Below are positions 1 to 8,823 of a stretch of DNA of 64,000 nucleotides, in pieces. How positions within the stretch are numbered: position 1 is the first letter of the stretch; each line of letters begins with the position of its first letter. The stretch is from Pseudomonas abieticivorans. Its GTDB lineage: Bacteria > Pseudomonadota > Gammaproteobacteria > Pseudomonadales > Pseudomonadaceae. The DNA lies in assembly GCF_023509015.1 (NCBI RefSeq), contig NZ_CP094975.1:3109501-3173500 (forward strand). Direction: 5' to 3'. Position numbers and translations under genes: made by a program. The notes beneath the pieces are model-generated. The model was not told the DNA's origin. It saw nothing but the letters and a program-made list of their open reading frames with translations, and made no database searches.

Positions 1-195
1 GGCGCCACAGAGCATGCCGGTGATAGGCAAGGGCAGGGCGCACCTTTCGCAGCGCTGGTCCAGCCAGGGCAGTTCGGCCTCGCAGGGCACGCATAGCGGG
101 TAGGCCTGATCGGTGGGCTCATCGCATAACAAGCAGGTGTGGTTGTTTTTTGACCAGATGTAAACCGAGCGTCCGTGACCAGGTTGACAGTTCAT
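1..195 (-). CDS. ComF family protein, N-terminal part (runs off the window)
   Basis: The reading frame begins at the ATG complementary to 193-195 and is open to the window edge, so only about 65 N-terminal residues are seen. They contain three Cys-x-x-Cys pairs (CLLC, CVPC, CERC), the zinc-binding head typical of ComF/GntX-type phosphoribosyltransferase-like proteins linked to DNA uptake. It is divergent from bioB, the usual arrangement in pseudomonads as I recall it. The first codons overlap the candidate BirA operator, so comF and bio expression may be coupled. The catalytic domain lies outside the window. Confidence 0.8.
   Translation of the reverse strand, partial: MNCQPGHGRSVYIWSKNNHTCLLCDEPTDQAYPLCVPCEAELPWLDQRCERCALPLPITGMLCGA
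159..189 (+). promoter_or_regulatory. Candidate BirA (biotin repressor) operator
   Basis: TGTAAACC (159-166) and GGTTGACA (182-189) form an imperfect inverted repeat with a 15-bp spacer, matching the known proteobacterial BirA box TTGTAAACC-N14..16-GGTTTACAA except for one base. It lies about 100 bp upstream of bioB and inside the first codons of divergent comF. The right half-site overlaps a TTGACA hexamer, as expected for a repressor site. Confidence 0.7.
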
Positions 196-211
196 GCGTC
201 TTCCTTAAATA
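184..211 (+). promoter_or_regulatory. Candidate bioB promoter
   Basis: A perfect -35 hexamer TTGACA (184-189) is followed after 16 bp by the weak -10 candidate TAAATA (206-211). The -35 box is shared with the right arm of the BirA-like operator, so binding of biotin-loaded BirA would block polymerase. The -10 assignment is uncertain. Confidence 0.45.
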
Positions 212-286
212 TGCCCAATAACCGTGTCGCGCCTGTGGGTTATCCATGACCCCAGCGCCAGCCCAAGCATAAACAAGGAATCGCCC

Positions 287-1345
287 ATGAGCGCCAGCAC
301 AACTGCAACGCTTCGTCACGACTGGTCTCTGGCCGAGGTCAAAGCCCTGTTCGTTCAGCCGTTCAACGACCTGTTGTTCCAGGCGCAAAGCGTGCACCGG
401 GCGCATTTCGATGCCAACCGCGTCCAGGTTTCCACCCTGCTGTCGATCAAGACCGGCGCCTGCCCGGAAGACTGCAAGTACTGCCCGCAGTCCGGCCACT
501 ACAACACCGGCCTTGAAAAAGAAAAGCTGATGGAAGTGCAGAAGGTGCTTGAAGAGGCCGCCCGCGCCAAGGCCATCGGCTCGACCCGTTTTTGCATGGG
601 CGCGGCCTGGAAGCACCCGTCTGCCAAGGACATGCCCTACGTGTTGAAGATGGTGGCGGGCGTCAAGGCCATGGGCCTGGAAACCTGCATGACCCTGGGC
701 AAGCTGGACCAGGAGCAAACCGCTGCCCTGGCTGAAGCAGGCCTGGACTACTACAACCACAACCTGGACACCTCGCCTGAGTTCTACGCCAGCATCATCA
801 CCACCCGTACCTACGGCGAGCGCCTGCAAACCCTGGCCTACGTACGTGACGCGGGCATGAAGATCTGCTCGGGCGGGATCCTGGGCATGGGCGAGTCGCT
901 GGACGACCGCGCAGGGCTGCTGATCCAGCTGGCCAACCTGCCGGAGCACCCGGAATCGGTGCCGATCAACATGCTGGTGAAAGTCGCCGGTACGCCGCTG
1001 GAAAACGCCGAAGACATCGACCCCTTCGATTTCATCCGCATGCTGGCCGTGGCTCGTATCCTGATGCCGCAATCGCATGTGCGCCTGTCCGCTGGCCGCG
1101 AAGCGATGAACGAACAGATGCAGGCCCTGGCTTTCCTGGCGGGCGCCAACTCGATTTTCTACGGCGACAAACTGCTGACCACGGCCAACCCGCAGGCCGA
1201 CAAGGACATGCAACTGTTCGCCCGCCTGGGTATCCAGCCCGAAGCGCGCGAAGAGCACGCCGATGAAGTGCACCAGGCCGCGATCGAACAAGCGTTGGTC
1301 GAGCAGAAAAGCAGCGAACTGTTCTACGACGCTGCGTCTGCCTGA
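287..1345 (+). CDS. bioB: Biotin synthase BioB
   Basis: Radical-SAM enzyme that inserts sulfur into dethiobiotin, the last step of biotin synthesis. The radical-SAM cysteines C59, C63 and C66 (CPEDCKYC) are present, and the 352-residue length fits the family. I chose the ATG at 287, preceded by AAGGAA at 275-280, over an upstream GTG at 224, because it gives the usual MSAS start. First gene of bioBFHCD, probably repressed by BirA through the operator at 159-189. Confidence 0.97.
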   Translation: MSASTTATLRHDWSLAEVKALFVQPFNDLLFQAQSVHRAHFDANRVQVSTLLSIKTGACPEDCKYCPQSGHYNTGLEKEKLMEVQKVLEEAARAKAIGSTRFCMGAAWKHPSAKDMPYVLKMVAGVKAMGLETCMTLGKLDQEQTAALAEAGLDYYNHNLDTSPEFYASIITTRTYGERLQTLAYVRDAGMKICSGGILGMGESLDDRAGLLIQLANLPEHPESVPINMLVKVAGTPLENAEDIDPFDFIRMLAVARILMPQSHVRLSAGREAMNEQMQALAFLAGANSIFYGDKLLTTANPQADKDMQLFARLGIQPEAREEHADEVHQAAIEQALVEQKSSELFYDAASA

Positions 1346-1348
1346 TTC

Positions 1349-2521
1349 ATGGCCTTCAATCTGAGCGCTCGCCTGGCCGAGCGCCGGGCGGCAGACCTGT
1401 ATCGCCAGCGGCCCTTGCTGGAAACCCCGCAGGGGCCTTTGGTGGTGGTCGATGGCCAGCCGCTGCTGGCTTTTTGCAACAACGACTACCTGGGCCTGGC
1501 CAACCACCCCGAGGTGATTGCCGCTTGGCGTGCTGGCGCCGAGCGCTGGGGCGTGGGCGGCGGTGCCTCGCACCTGGTGATCGGCCACAGTGGCCCCCAC
1601 CATGCCCTTGAAGAAGCCCTGGCCGACTTGACCGGACGCCCGCGTGCGCTGCTGTTTTCCACCGGCTACATGGCCAACCTGGGTGCGGTCACGGCGCTGG
1701 TGGGGCAGGGCGACACGGTGTTGGAAGACCGCCTTAACCATGCCTCGTTGCTGGATGCCGGCCTGCTGAGTGGGGCGCGCTTCAACCGCTATTTGCATAA
1801 CGATGCCGCCAGCCTGGAAAACCGCCTGGAGAAAGCCGTCGGCAATACCCTGGTGGTGACCGACGGCGTGTTCAGCATGGATGGTGACATTGCCGACCTG
1901 CCGGCCCTGGCCCGCGCCGCCAAGGCCAAGGGCGCCTGGCTGATGGTGGATGACGCCCATGGCTTCGGCCCACTGGGTAACAATGGCGCCGGTATCGTCG
2001 AGCATTTCGGCTTGGGCTGCGATGACGTACAGGTGCTGGTGGGTACCCTGGGCAAGGCGTTTGGTACCGCTGGCGCCTTTGTTGCCGGCAGTGAAGAATT
2101 GGTCGAAAGCATGATCCAGTTTGCCCGCCCATACATCTACACCACCAGCCAACCGCCGGCGCTGGCCTGCGCCACGCTCAAAAGCCTGGAGTTGCTGCGC
2201 AGCGAGCATTGGCGTCGCGAACATTTGGATGCGTTGATCCGCCAGTTCCGCCAAGGCGCCGAGCAGATTGGCCTGCAATTGATGGACAGTTTCACGCCCA
2301 TCCAACCGATCTTGATCGGTGACGCCGGGCGTGCGGTCAAACTCTCGCAGATGTTGCGCGAGCGTGGGTTGATGGTCACCGCGATTCGCCCACCGACCGT
2401 GCCGGCGGGCAGCGCGCGTTTGCGTGTCACCCTGTCGGCCGCCCACAGCGAGGCGCAGGTGCAGCTATTGTTGAATGCATTGGCAGACTGCTACCCGTTG
2501 CTGGAGCCGAGCGATGCGTGA
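1349..2521 (+). CDS. bioF: 8-amino-7-oxononanoate synthase BioF
   Basis: PLP enzyme of the alpha-oxoamine synthase family, condensing pimeloyl-ACP (or -CoA) with L-alanine. The PLP lysine is K236 in TLGKAFG, and the DDAHGFG motif lies before it. The 390-residue length is typical. It starts 3 bp after the bioB stop and its 3' end overlaps bioH by 8 bp, indicating translational coupling. Confidence 0.97.
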   Translation: MAFNLSARLAERRAADLYRQRPLLETPQGPLVVVDGQPLLAFCNNDYLGLANHPEVIAAWRAGAERWGVGGGASHLVIGHSGPHHALEEALADLTGRPRALLFSTGYMANLGAVTALVGQGDTVLEDRLNHASLLDAGLLSGARFNRYLHNDAASLENRLEKAVGNTLVVTDGVFSMDGDIADLPALARAAKAKGAWLMVDDAHGFGPLGNNGAGIVEHFGLGCDDVQVLVGTLGKAFGTAGAFVAGSEELVESMIQFARPYIYTTSQPPALACATLKSLELLRSEHWRREHLDALIRQFRQGAEQIGLQLMDSFTPIQPILIGDAGRAVKLSQMLRERGLMVTAIRPPTVPAGSARLRVTLSAAHSEAQVQLLLNALADCYPLLEPSDA

Positions 2522-3248
2522 CCGTTTGATTCTGCTGCCCGGCTGGGGCCTGGGTATTTCGGTGCTGGAGCCGCTGGCCGCGGCCTTGCAGGGGTTGGAT
2601 GAGCACTTGCGGGTCGAGATCGAGCCGTTGCCGGACTTACCCACCAGTGACCTGGCCGAATGGTTGGACGAGCTGGATGCCGACCTGCCGCAAGACGTCT
2701 GGCTGGGTGGCTGGTCGCTAGGCGGCATGCTCGCCGCAGAACTGGCGGCGCGGCGCGGTGACCGATGCTGCGGGCTGGTCACGCTGGCCAGCAACCCGTG
2801 TTTCGTGGCCCGGGCCGAGTGGCCCAGCGCGATGCACGGGGAAACCTTCGATGCTTTCCTGGCCGGTTGCGCGAGCGATCCGCAAGCCACCCTCAAGCGC
2901 TTCAGCCTGCTCTGCGCCCAAGGCGCCGCCCAAGACCCGCGCGGCCTGGCACGCCTGCTCAATGCCGGTGCGCCAACGGCGTCGGTCGACAGTTTGCGCC
3001 ATGGCCTGGAGTTGTTGGCGAACCTGGACATACGCGCAGCGCTGCAACATTACCCTGGCCCGCAGTTTCATCTGTTTGCCGGGCTGGATGCCTTGGTGCC
3101 TGCCGAAGCCGCCAACGACCTGCTGACGCTGCTGCCTGATATCGAAGTGGGCGTGATCGAGCAGGCCAGCCACGCTTTCCCCCTGGAGGACCCGCATGAA
3201 TTGGCGGCGGCCATCCAGGCTTTCCTGCACGAGTCCGGTGATGACTGA
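2514..3248 (+). CDS. bioH: Pimeloyl-ACP methyl ester carboxylesterase BioH
   Basis: Alpha/beta-hydrolase that removes the methyl group from pimeloyl-ACP methyl ester, ending the BioC-BioH route to pimeloyl-ACP. The nucleophile elbow GWSLG places Ser68. An Asp in GLDALVP and a His in ASHAFP near the C-terminus complete the triad. The start at 2514 overlaps bioF and gives 244 residues. In E. coli bioH lies apart from the operon; here it sits inside it, as usual in pseudomonads. Confidence 0.93.
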   Translation: MRDRLILLPGWGLGISVLEPLAAALQGLDEHLRVEIEPLPDLPTSDLAEWLDELDADLPQDVWLGGWSLGGMLAAELAARRGDRCCGLVTLASNPCFVARAEWPSAMHGETFDAFLAGCASDPQATLKRFSLLCAQGAAQDPRGLARLLNAGAPTASVDSLRHGLELLANLDIRAALQHYPGPQFHLFAGLDALVPAEAANDLLTLLPDIEVGVIEQASHAFPLEDPHELAAAIQAFLHESGDD

Positions 3249-4071
3249 CCTTTCCCAGCCCACGCTACCTGGCGCCTTGCCTGACAAACGTCAGGTTGCA
3301 GCTTCCTTTTCCCGCGCCGCGACCAGTTATGACAGCGTTGCCGACTTGCAGCGCGCCGTCGGTTCGGCGTTGATCGAGCGCTTGCCCGCCATGGCGCAAC
3401 CGGCCCGTTGGGTCGACCTGGGCAGTGGCACCGGCTACTTCAGCCGCGCCTTGGCCGAGCGTTACGGTGCCGATGCCGGTACTGCCGTGGACATTGCCGA
3501 AGGCATGTTGCGCCATGCCCGTACCTTGGGCGGTGCCAGCCACTACGTGGTGGGCGACGCCGAGCGCTTGCCGTTGCGCAGTGCAAGCGTCGACTTGATG
3601 TTTTCCAGCCTGGCGGTGCAATGGTGCAGCGATTTCGCCTCAGTGCTGAGCGAAGCGCTGCGTGTGCTCAAGCCTGGCGGTACCTTTGCCTTCGCCAGCC
3701 TGTGCGTGGGTACCCTGCAAGAGTTGCGCGACAGTTGGCAGGCGGTAGACGGCATGGTGCACGTGAACCGCTTCCGCCGTTTCGAGGATTACCAGCAACT
3801 GTGCGCCGCCAGCGGCCTGCAGTTATCGACCCTGACGCGCCTGCCGCATGTGCTGTACTACGCTGATGTAAGGGGGCTGACCCATGAATTGAAAGCCCTT
3901 GGTGCGCACAACATCAATCCCGGCAGGCCAGGTGGCCTTACCGGGCGCGCGCGCATGACCGGGCTGCTTGAAGCCTACGAGCGCTTTCGCCAACCTCAGG
4001 GGCTGCCGGCGACTTACCAGGTGGTGTACGCCGTGCTGCACAAACCGCTGGAACAGGGGCACGCGAAGTGA
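3241..4071 (+). CDS. bioC: Malonyl-ACP O-methyltransferase BioC
   Basis: SAM-dependent methyltransferase that masks malonyl-ACP as a methyl ester so the fatty acid synthase can elongate it to the pimeloyl chain. The SAM-binding motif I (VDLGSGTG) begins near residue 58. The ATG at 3241 overlaps the bioH stop by 8 bp and gives 276 residues. The gene ends in a 4-bp overlap with the GTG of bioD. Confidence 0.93.
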   Translation: MTDLSQPTLPGALPDKRQVAASFSRAATSYDSVADLQRAVGSALIERLPAMAQPARWVDLGSGTGYFSRALAERYGADAGTAVDIAEGMLRHARTLGGASHYVVGDAERLPLRSASVDLMFSSLAVQWCSDFASVLSEALRVLKPGGTFAFASLCVGTLQELRDSWQAVDGMVHVNRFRRFEDYQQLCAASGLQLSTLTRLPHVLYYADVRGLTHELKALGAHNINPGRPGGLTGRARMTGLLEAYERFRQPQGLPATYQVVYAVLHKPLEQGHAK

Positions 4072-4748
4072 GCCAGAGCTATTTCATCGCCGGCACCGAT
4101 ACCGATGTCGGCAAAACCACCATCGCCGCCGGCCTGCTACATGCCGCGCGGCTCAATGGCCTGAGCACCTTGGCCGCCAAGCCTGTGGCCTCCGGCTGTG
4201 AAGTCACCCCCAAGGGGCTACGCAACGCCGACGCCCTGGCCCTGATGGCCGAAAGCTCGATCCAGTTAAGCTACGAAGCGGTCAACCCGATCGCTTTCGA
4301 ACCGCCCATCGCGCCGCACCTGGCCGCCCGTGAAGCCGGCGTGGCCTTGAGCGTGCAGGCTCTGTTGGGGCCAATGCGGGACATTCTTGCCCACGGGGCC
4401 GACTTTACCTTGATCGAAGGGGCGGGTGGCTGGCGTGTGCCGCTGTCTGACCAAGCCAACCTGTCGGACCTGGCCGTGGCGCTCAAGCTGCCGGTGATTC
4501 TAGTGGTGGGTGTGCGCCTGGGCTGCATCAATCACGCCCTGCTGACGGCCGAAGCCATTGCCCGTGACGGTTTGCAACTGGCCGGCTGGGTGGCTAACGT
4601 GATCGATGGCAAGACCTCACGGCTTGAAGAGAATCTCGCCACCTTGGCCGAACGCTTGCCTGCACCTTGCCTGGGCCGCGTGCCACGGTTGAAGGTGATG
4701 ACTGCCGCAGCGGTGGCCGAGCACCTGCAGCTGGATTTGCTGGACTAG
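4068..4748 (+). CDS. bioD: Dethiobiotin synthetase BioD
   Basis: ATP-dependent carboxylase closing the ureido ring of dethiobiotin from 7,8-diaminononanoate. The P-loop [10 protein letters not shown] spans residues 9-18, with K16. Starts at GTG 4068 in a GTGA overlap with bioC, 226 residues. Last gene of the operon. bioA, for the remaining step, is not in this window. Confidence 0.95.
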   Translation: MSQSYFIAGTDTDVGKTTIAAGLLHAARLNGLSTLAAKPVASGCEVTPKGLRNADALALMAESSIQLSYEAVNPIAFEPPIAPHLAAREAGVALSVQALLGPMRDILAHGADFTLIEGAGGWRVPLSDQANLSDLAVALKLPVILVVGVRLGCINHALLTAEAIARDGLQLAGWVANVIDGKTSRLEENLATLAERLPAPCLGRVPRLKVMTAAAVAEHLQLDLLD

Positions 4749-4757
4749 ATTTTGTCT

Positions 4758-4787
4758 ATGGCAGGGCACTGTGCCATTAGTGTTTTT
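4758..4787 (+). terminator. Weak terminator candidate after bioD
   Basis: ATGGCA (4758-4763) pairs with TGCCAT (4772-4777) and a five-T run follows at 4783-4787. The stem is only 6 bp with a short gap before the T run, so termination would be modest. Confidence 0.4.
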
Positions 4788-4855
4788 GACGGGTATTTTT
4801 TGACGCGCTCTGTTTCAATGGGCGCTCATTCGCTTTACGCCTGATGGAGTTTCAC

Positions 4856-5152
4856 ATGCAAATCTCAGGGGGCAGTGCCTATTACGCCGGTCTGAGCGCC
4901 ATTCAGTCAGGCGTTGCGCGCGCCGACCAGGCTGCCAGCCAGATCGCCAGCAGCGCGGTCGACCGTTCCACCACCAACCAATCCACGGTGTCCCAGGCCG
5001 ATCGTCTGTTTTCGGTGGACCGCAGCCAGCAGCAAAACCTGGCCGGCAGCAGCGTTGAGCTGGTGCAAGCCAAGGTGCAAGTCGAGGCGGGCGTGAAGGT
5101 TGAAAAAGCGTCCGACGAAATGCTCGGTACCCTGATCGATACCTACGCCTGA
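4856..5152 (+). CDS. Small protein with a flagellar rod/hook-like C-terminus, function unknown
   Basis: 98 residues from the ATG at 4856, with GGAG just upstream; another ATG lies 12 bp earlier in frame. No signal peptide or membrane segment is seen. The middle is rich in Ala, Ser and Gln. The C-terminal half (VELVQAKVQVEAGVKV then ADEMLGTLIDTYA-like residues) resembles the closing helix of flagellar axial proteins such as FlgC and FlgE, where a Val-Ile-Lys-Thr-x-Asp-Glu-Met-Leu pattern is common. No other flagellar gene is nearby. A small protein at this place is, from memory, present in KT2440 without known function. Confidence 0.75.
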   Translation: MQISGGSAYYAGLSAIQSGVARADQAASQIASSAVDRSTTNQSTVSQADRLFSVDRSQQQNLAGSSVELVQAKVQVEAGVKVEKASDEMLGTLIDTYA

Positions 5153-5308
5153 CCCTGCCCACCGGGTGATGCGCGCCCGCGCATCATCGGCGCCGTACCC
5201 ATCGCTCTACTAAACTTCATGTATCCCGCCCAGGGTCTTTTGTACGCTGAAGCTGCCCTGTGCCTGCCATTCGGCGGGGCGGATTCATTTCGTCTTCATG
5301 CAGGGTGC

Positions 5309-5353
5309 TTGACAAGATTTCGGCGTAAACGTATGTTTCAAACAACTGTTTGA
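5309..5353 (+). promoter_or_regulatory. Promoter with PsrA-type operator for the first acyl-CoA dehydrogenase
   Basis: TTGACA (5309-5314), 17 bp, TATGTT (5332-5337) forms a good sigma-70 promoter. The palindrome CAAAC-aact-GTTTG (5339-5343 and 5348-5352) directly follows the -10 box and matches the known PsrA consensus of pseudomonads (G/C-AAAC-N2-4-GTTT-G/C). PsrA represses fatty-acid degradation genes and is released by long-chain acyl groups. A second GTTTCAAAC palindrome overlaps it at 5335-5343. Confidence 0.65.
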
Positions 5354-5425
5354 CCGAAAGCCATCGGCGCTTGCTGGTCCGTTGCGGTCACCCTATCCAG
5401 GATTCATCAGCAGAGGTTTATCGCT

Positions 5426-7231
5426 ATGCCTGAATACAAAGCCCCCTTGCGTGATATTCGCTTCGTTCGTGACGAGTTGCTCGGCTACGAAGCGCATTAT
5501 CAAAGCCTGCCGGCTTGCCAGGACGCCACCCCGGACATGGTTGACGCCATCCTCGAGGAAGGTGCCAAGTTTTGTGAACAGGTGTTGGCACCGCTGAACC
5601 GTGTGGGTGACACCGAAGGCTGCACCTGGAGCGAGTCGGGCGTGCAGACGCCGACCGGCTTCAAGGCTGCCTACAAGCAATTCGTCGAAGGCGGCTGGCC
5701 GAGCCTGGCCCACGACCTGGCACACGGTGGCCAGGGCCTGCCTGAATCCCTGGGCCTGGCCGTGAGCGAAATGGTCGGCCAGTCCAACTGGTCGTGGGGC
5801 ATGTACCCTGGCTTGTCCCATGGTGCGATGAACACCATCTCCGAGCACGGCACCCCCGAGCAGCAAGAGGCTTACCTGACCAAGCTGGTGTCCGGCGAGT
5901 GGACCGGTACCATGTGCCTGACCGAACCGCACTGCGGCACCGACCTGGGCATGCTGCGCACCAAGGCCGAGCCACAGGCCGACGGCACCTACAAGGTTTC
6001 CGGCACCAAGATCTTCATCTCGGCCGGTGAACACGACATGGCCGATAACATCGTCCACATCGTACTGGCACGCCTGCCGGATGCACCGGCTGGCACCAAG
6101 GGCATTTCGCTGTTCATCGTGCCCAAGTTCGTACCCGGCGCCGATGGCAACCTGGGCGAGCGCAACGCGGTGAACTGTGGTTCCATCGAACACAAGATGG
6201 GCATCCACGGCAACGCCACCTGCGTGATGAACTTCGACGCGGCCACCGGTTACCTGATCGGCCCGGCGAACAAGGGCCTGAACTGCATGTTCACGTTCAT
6301 GAACACCGCTCGCCTGGGTACCGCGCTGCAAGGCCTTTGCCATGCCGAAGTGGCCTTCCAGGGCGGCTTGAAATACGCTCGTGACCGCCTGCAGATGCGC
6401 TCGCTGACGGGCCCCAAGGCGCCGGACAAGGCCGCCGACCCGATCATCGTGCACCCCGACGTGCGGCGCATGCTGCTGACCATGAAGGCCTTCGCCGAAG
6501 GCACCCGCGCCATGGTCTACTTCACTGCCAAGCAGGTCGACATCGTCAAGTACGGTACCGACGAAGCGGCGAAGAAGCAGGCGGATGCCCTGCTGGCGTT
6601 CATGACACCGATCGCCAAGGCGTTCATGACCGAAGTCGGCTTCGAAGCCGCCAACCACGGTGTGCAAATCTACGGTGGCCACGGTTTCATCGCCGAGTGG
6701 GGCATGGAGCAGAACGTTCGCGACAGCCGCATTTCGATGCTGTACGAAGGCACCACCGGTATCCAGGCACTCGACCTGCTGGGCCGTAAAGTGCTGATGA
6801 CCCAAGGCGAAGCGCTGAAGGGCTTCACCAAGATCGTGCACAAGTTCTGCCAGGCCAACGAAGGCGTCGAAGCGGTCAACGAGTTCGTGACCCCGCTGGC
6901 CCAGTTGAACAAAGAGTGGGGCGAGTTGACCATGAAGGTCGGCATGGCCGCGATGAAAGACCGTGAAGAAGTCGGTGCCGCCTCGGTGGACTACTTGATG
7001 TATTCCGGTTACGTCTGCCTGGCCTACTTCTGGGCCGACATGGCGCGCCTGGCTGCCGAAAAACTGGCCGCCGGTACTTCGGAAGAAGGCTTCTACACCG
7101 CCAAGCTGCAAACCGCGCGCTTCTACTTCCAGCGCATCCTGCCACGTACCCGTACCCACGTGGCCACCATGCTGTCGGGCGCCAACAACCTGATGGACAT
7201 GAAAGAAGAGAACTTCGGCCTCAGCTACTAA
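5426..7231 (+). CDS. Acyl-CoA dehydrogenase, ~600-residue class (FadE-like)
   Basis: FAD enzyme for the first oxidation of fatty acyl-CoA in beta-oxidation. 601 residues, longer than the ~400-residue classical type, with the N-terminal YKAPLRD extension and an extra C-terminal helical domain found in the PA0506/PA0508 group. Central [11 protein letters not shown] and the catalytic Glu region [12 protein letters not shown] are present. ATG 5426 follows GAGG. The P. putida enzyme at this locus was, from memory, studied as an inducible phenylacyl-CoA dehydrogenase. Its promoter carries a PsrA-like site. A close paralogue lies at 8824-10602. Confidence 0.93.
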   Translation: MPEYKAPLRDIRFVRDELLGYEAHYQSLPACQDATPDMVDAILEEGAKFCEQVLAPLNRVGDTEGCTWSESGVQTPTGFKAAYKQFVEGGWPSLAHDLAHGGQGLPESLGLAVSEMVGQSNWSWGMYPGLSHGAMNTISEHGTPEQQEAYLTKLVSGEWTGTMCLTEPHCGTDLGMLRTKAEPQADGTYKVSGTKIFISAGEHDMADNIVHIVLARLPDAPAGTKGISLFIVPKFVPGADGNLGERNAVNCGSIEHKMGIHGNATCVMNFDAATGYLIGPANKGLNCMFTFMNTARLGTALQGLCHAEVAFQGGLKYARDRLQMRSLTGPKAPDKAADPIIVHPDVRRMLLTMKAFAEGTRAMVYFTAKQVDIVKYGTDEAAKKQADALLAFMTPIAKAFMTEVGFEAANHGVQIYGGHGFIAEWGMEQNVRDSRISMLYEGTTGIQALDLLGRKVLMTQGEALKGFTKIVHKFCQANEGVEAVNEFVTPLAQLNKEWGELTMKVGMAAMKDREEVGAASVDYLMYSGYVCLAYFWADMARLAAEKLAAGTSEEGFYTAKLQTARFYFQRILPRTRTHVATMLSGANNLMDMKEENFGLSY

Positions 7232-7253
7232 GCCCGGCGCCGCAGCACAAAAG

Positions 7254-7281
7254 CCGCTCCCGTGATGGGAGCGGTTTTTTT
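7254..7281 (+). terminator. Rho-independent terminator after the first acyl-CoA dehydrogenase
   Basis: CCGCTCCC (7254-7261), loop gtgat, GGGAGCGG (7267-7274), then seven T. Strong stem directly behind the dehydrogenase, so the following diguanylate cyclase gene probably has its own promoter. Confidence 0.85.
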
Positions 7282-7421
7282 ATGGGCGCTATTTGAAATA
7301 AGTCTCAAAAACCAGCGATTAATGCCGTTAAAGCTGAATTGGGCGTTAATCATTCCTGTACACGGCCGATACAGATAGAGGCACAATGCCATATTGTTGA
7401 ATTGCCGGGTCGGAGCTCCCC

Positions 7422-8708
7422 TTGCCGCGTCTTTCCGCTGTACGTTTAAGTCATTTCCTCCCTTCGCTGCTGTTGTTGCTGGCAGGGCTCGCGGCTGCTT
7501 ATGTCAGGGACCTGAACGTATTCTTCACCTCCCTGTTCAATGTGCTGCCCACCTTGGTGCTGCTGCTCGGGGGCGCCTACTGCGCGGTGTACCGACGCCA
7601 GCGCGAGCTGTTCTTGATGGTGACGGTGTACATCGCCTATTTTCTGCTCGACACCCAGACCGATTTCTACCGCGACAACGGCAAGGTCCGCGAGGACGCT
7701 GCAGTGGTGTTCCACCTGTGCTGCCTGATATTGCCCGCGTTGTATGGCTTGTACGGTGCCTGGCAGGAGCGCACCCATCTATTCCAGGACATGGTGGCGC
7801 GCTTTGCCGTGTTGTTGGCGGTAGGCAGCGTGGCCTTGGGCCTGGAGCAAAGCTTTCCACAACCCTTGCTCAACTGGCTGGCCGAGATCCGCTGGCCAGC
7901 GTTGCACGGGCAATGGATGAGCCTTATCCAGTTGGCCTACCCGATGTTCTTCCTGTCGTTTGCCCTGTTGGCGCTGCAATACCTGCGCGAGCCACGGCCG
8001 CTGCACGCGGCCCAATTGGTGGGCTTGCTGGGGTTGTTCTGGGCGTTGCCGAAAACCTTCATCTTGCCGTTCACGCTCAATATCATGTGCAGCCAGGTAA
8101 TGCTGATGATTGCCGCAGCGGTGGCTCACGAGGCTTACCAAATGGCCTTTCGCGATGAACTGACCGGCCTGCCGGGGCGTCGGGCGCTCAACGAGCGGAT
8201 GCAGCGCCTGGGACGCAATTACGTGCTGGCGATGACCGACGTCGATCACTTCAAGAAATTCAACGACACCCATGGTCACGATGTCGGCGACCAGGTACTC
8301 CGCCTGGTGGCCAGCAAGCTGTCCAAAGTGACCGGTGGTGGCCGTGCCTATCGCTACGGGGGCGAGGAATTTGCCTTGGTGTTCGCTGCCAAGACCCTGG
8401 AGGAGTGCATGCCGCACCTGGAGGTGATCCGCGAGGCAATTGCCAGTTACCAGATCCAGTTGCGCAACCCCGAAAACCGCCCCCACGATGACCAGCAAGG
8501 CCGCCAGCGCCGGGGCGTTGCGGCGGCCAGCAGCGTGTCGGTAACCATTAGTATCGGTGCGGCCGAGCGACTGATCGAGCACCGCGGGCCAGAAGCAGTG
8601 CTGAAGTCTGCAGACCAGGCGCTTTACAGCGCCAAGGGGGCGGGGCGTAACTGTGTGGTGGCGTACGGGCAAACCCGGCGGGGTGCAGTCAGGACTGCAG
8701 CGGGGTGA
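7422..8708 (+). CDS. Membrane-anchored diguanylate cyclase (GGDEF)
   Basis: 428 residues starting at TTG 7422 (GGAG at 7412). The N-terminal ~225 residues are hydrophobic with about six or seven membrane segments. A GGDEF domain follows from DELTGLPGRRALN. The active-site motif is GGEEF at 313-317, a form compatible with cyclase activity. The residues before it (KVTGGGRAYRY) lack the RxxD inhibitory site, so product feedback is not expected. The domain closes with ADQALYSAKGAGRN. It lies between two acyl-CoA dehydrogenase genes; its signal is unknown. Confidence 0.9.
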   Translation: MPRLSAVRLSHFLPSLLLLLAGLAAAYVRDLNVFFTSLFNVLPTLVLLLGGAYCAVYRRQRELFLMVTVYIAYFLLDTQTDFYRDNGKVREDAAVVFHLCCLILPALYGLYGAWQERTHLFQDMVARFAVLLAVGSVALGLEQSFPQPLLNWLAEIRWPALHGQWMSLIQLAYPMFFLSFALLALQYLREPRPLHAAQLVGLLGLFWALPKTFILPFTLNIMCSQVMLMIAAAVAHEAYQMAFRDELTGLPGRRALNERMQRLGRNYVLAMTDVDHFKKFNDTHGHDVGDQVLRLVASKLSKVTGGGRAYRYGGEEFALVFAAKTLEECMPHLEVIREAIASYQIQLRNPENRPHDDQQGRQRRGVAAASSVSVTISIGAAERLIEHRGPEAVLKSADQALYSAKGAGRNCVVAYGQTRRGAVRTAAG

Positions 8709-8715
8709 GTGCGCG

Positions 8716-8751
8716 AATGTGTGACCAATAAATACCTATTGGTCACACATT
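8716..8751. promoter_or_regulatory. Perfect 15-bp inverted repeat, probable operator
   Basis: The arm AATGTGTGACCAATA (8716-8730) is repeated exactly in inverted form at 8737-8751 with a 6-bp AT-rich spacer. It begins 8 bp after the diguanylate cyclase stop and lies 73 bp before the second dehydrogenase. No T run follows on either strand, which speaks against a normal terminator and for a binding site of a dimeric regulator. Confidence 0.6.
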
Positions 8752-8823
8752 GACCCTATGTGTCGCAAAAGTTGTTGGGGTACACTCGAACGATCTACTG
8801 TTCAGTTTACCTGCGAGGTTGCC

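Noticed and set aside
119..2446. Very long open frame on the minus strand opposite bioB and bioF
   Set aside because: It is antisense to two certain genes, rich in Gln, His and Arg as GC-rich shadow frames are, and has no recognisable domain.
5393..7159. 588-codon minus-strand frame opposite the first acyl-CoA dehydrogenase, and similar ones at 8893-10245, 32674-34257 and 54018-55733
   Set aside because: All mirror well-supported genes on the other strand and show shadow-frame composition; none has a family motif.
8750..8786. TTGACC with TACACT as promoter of the second acyl-CoA dehydrogenase
   Set aside because: Spacing between the boxes is about 25 bp, too long for sigma-70; I leave the promoter unassigned.
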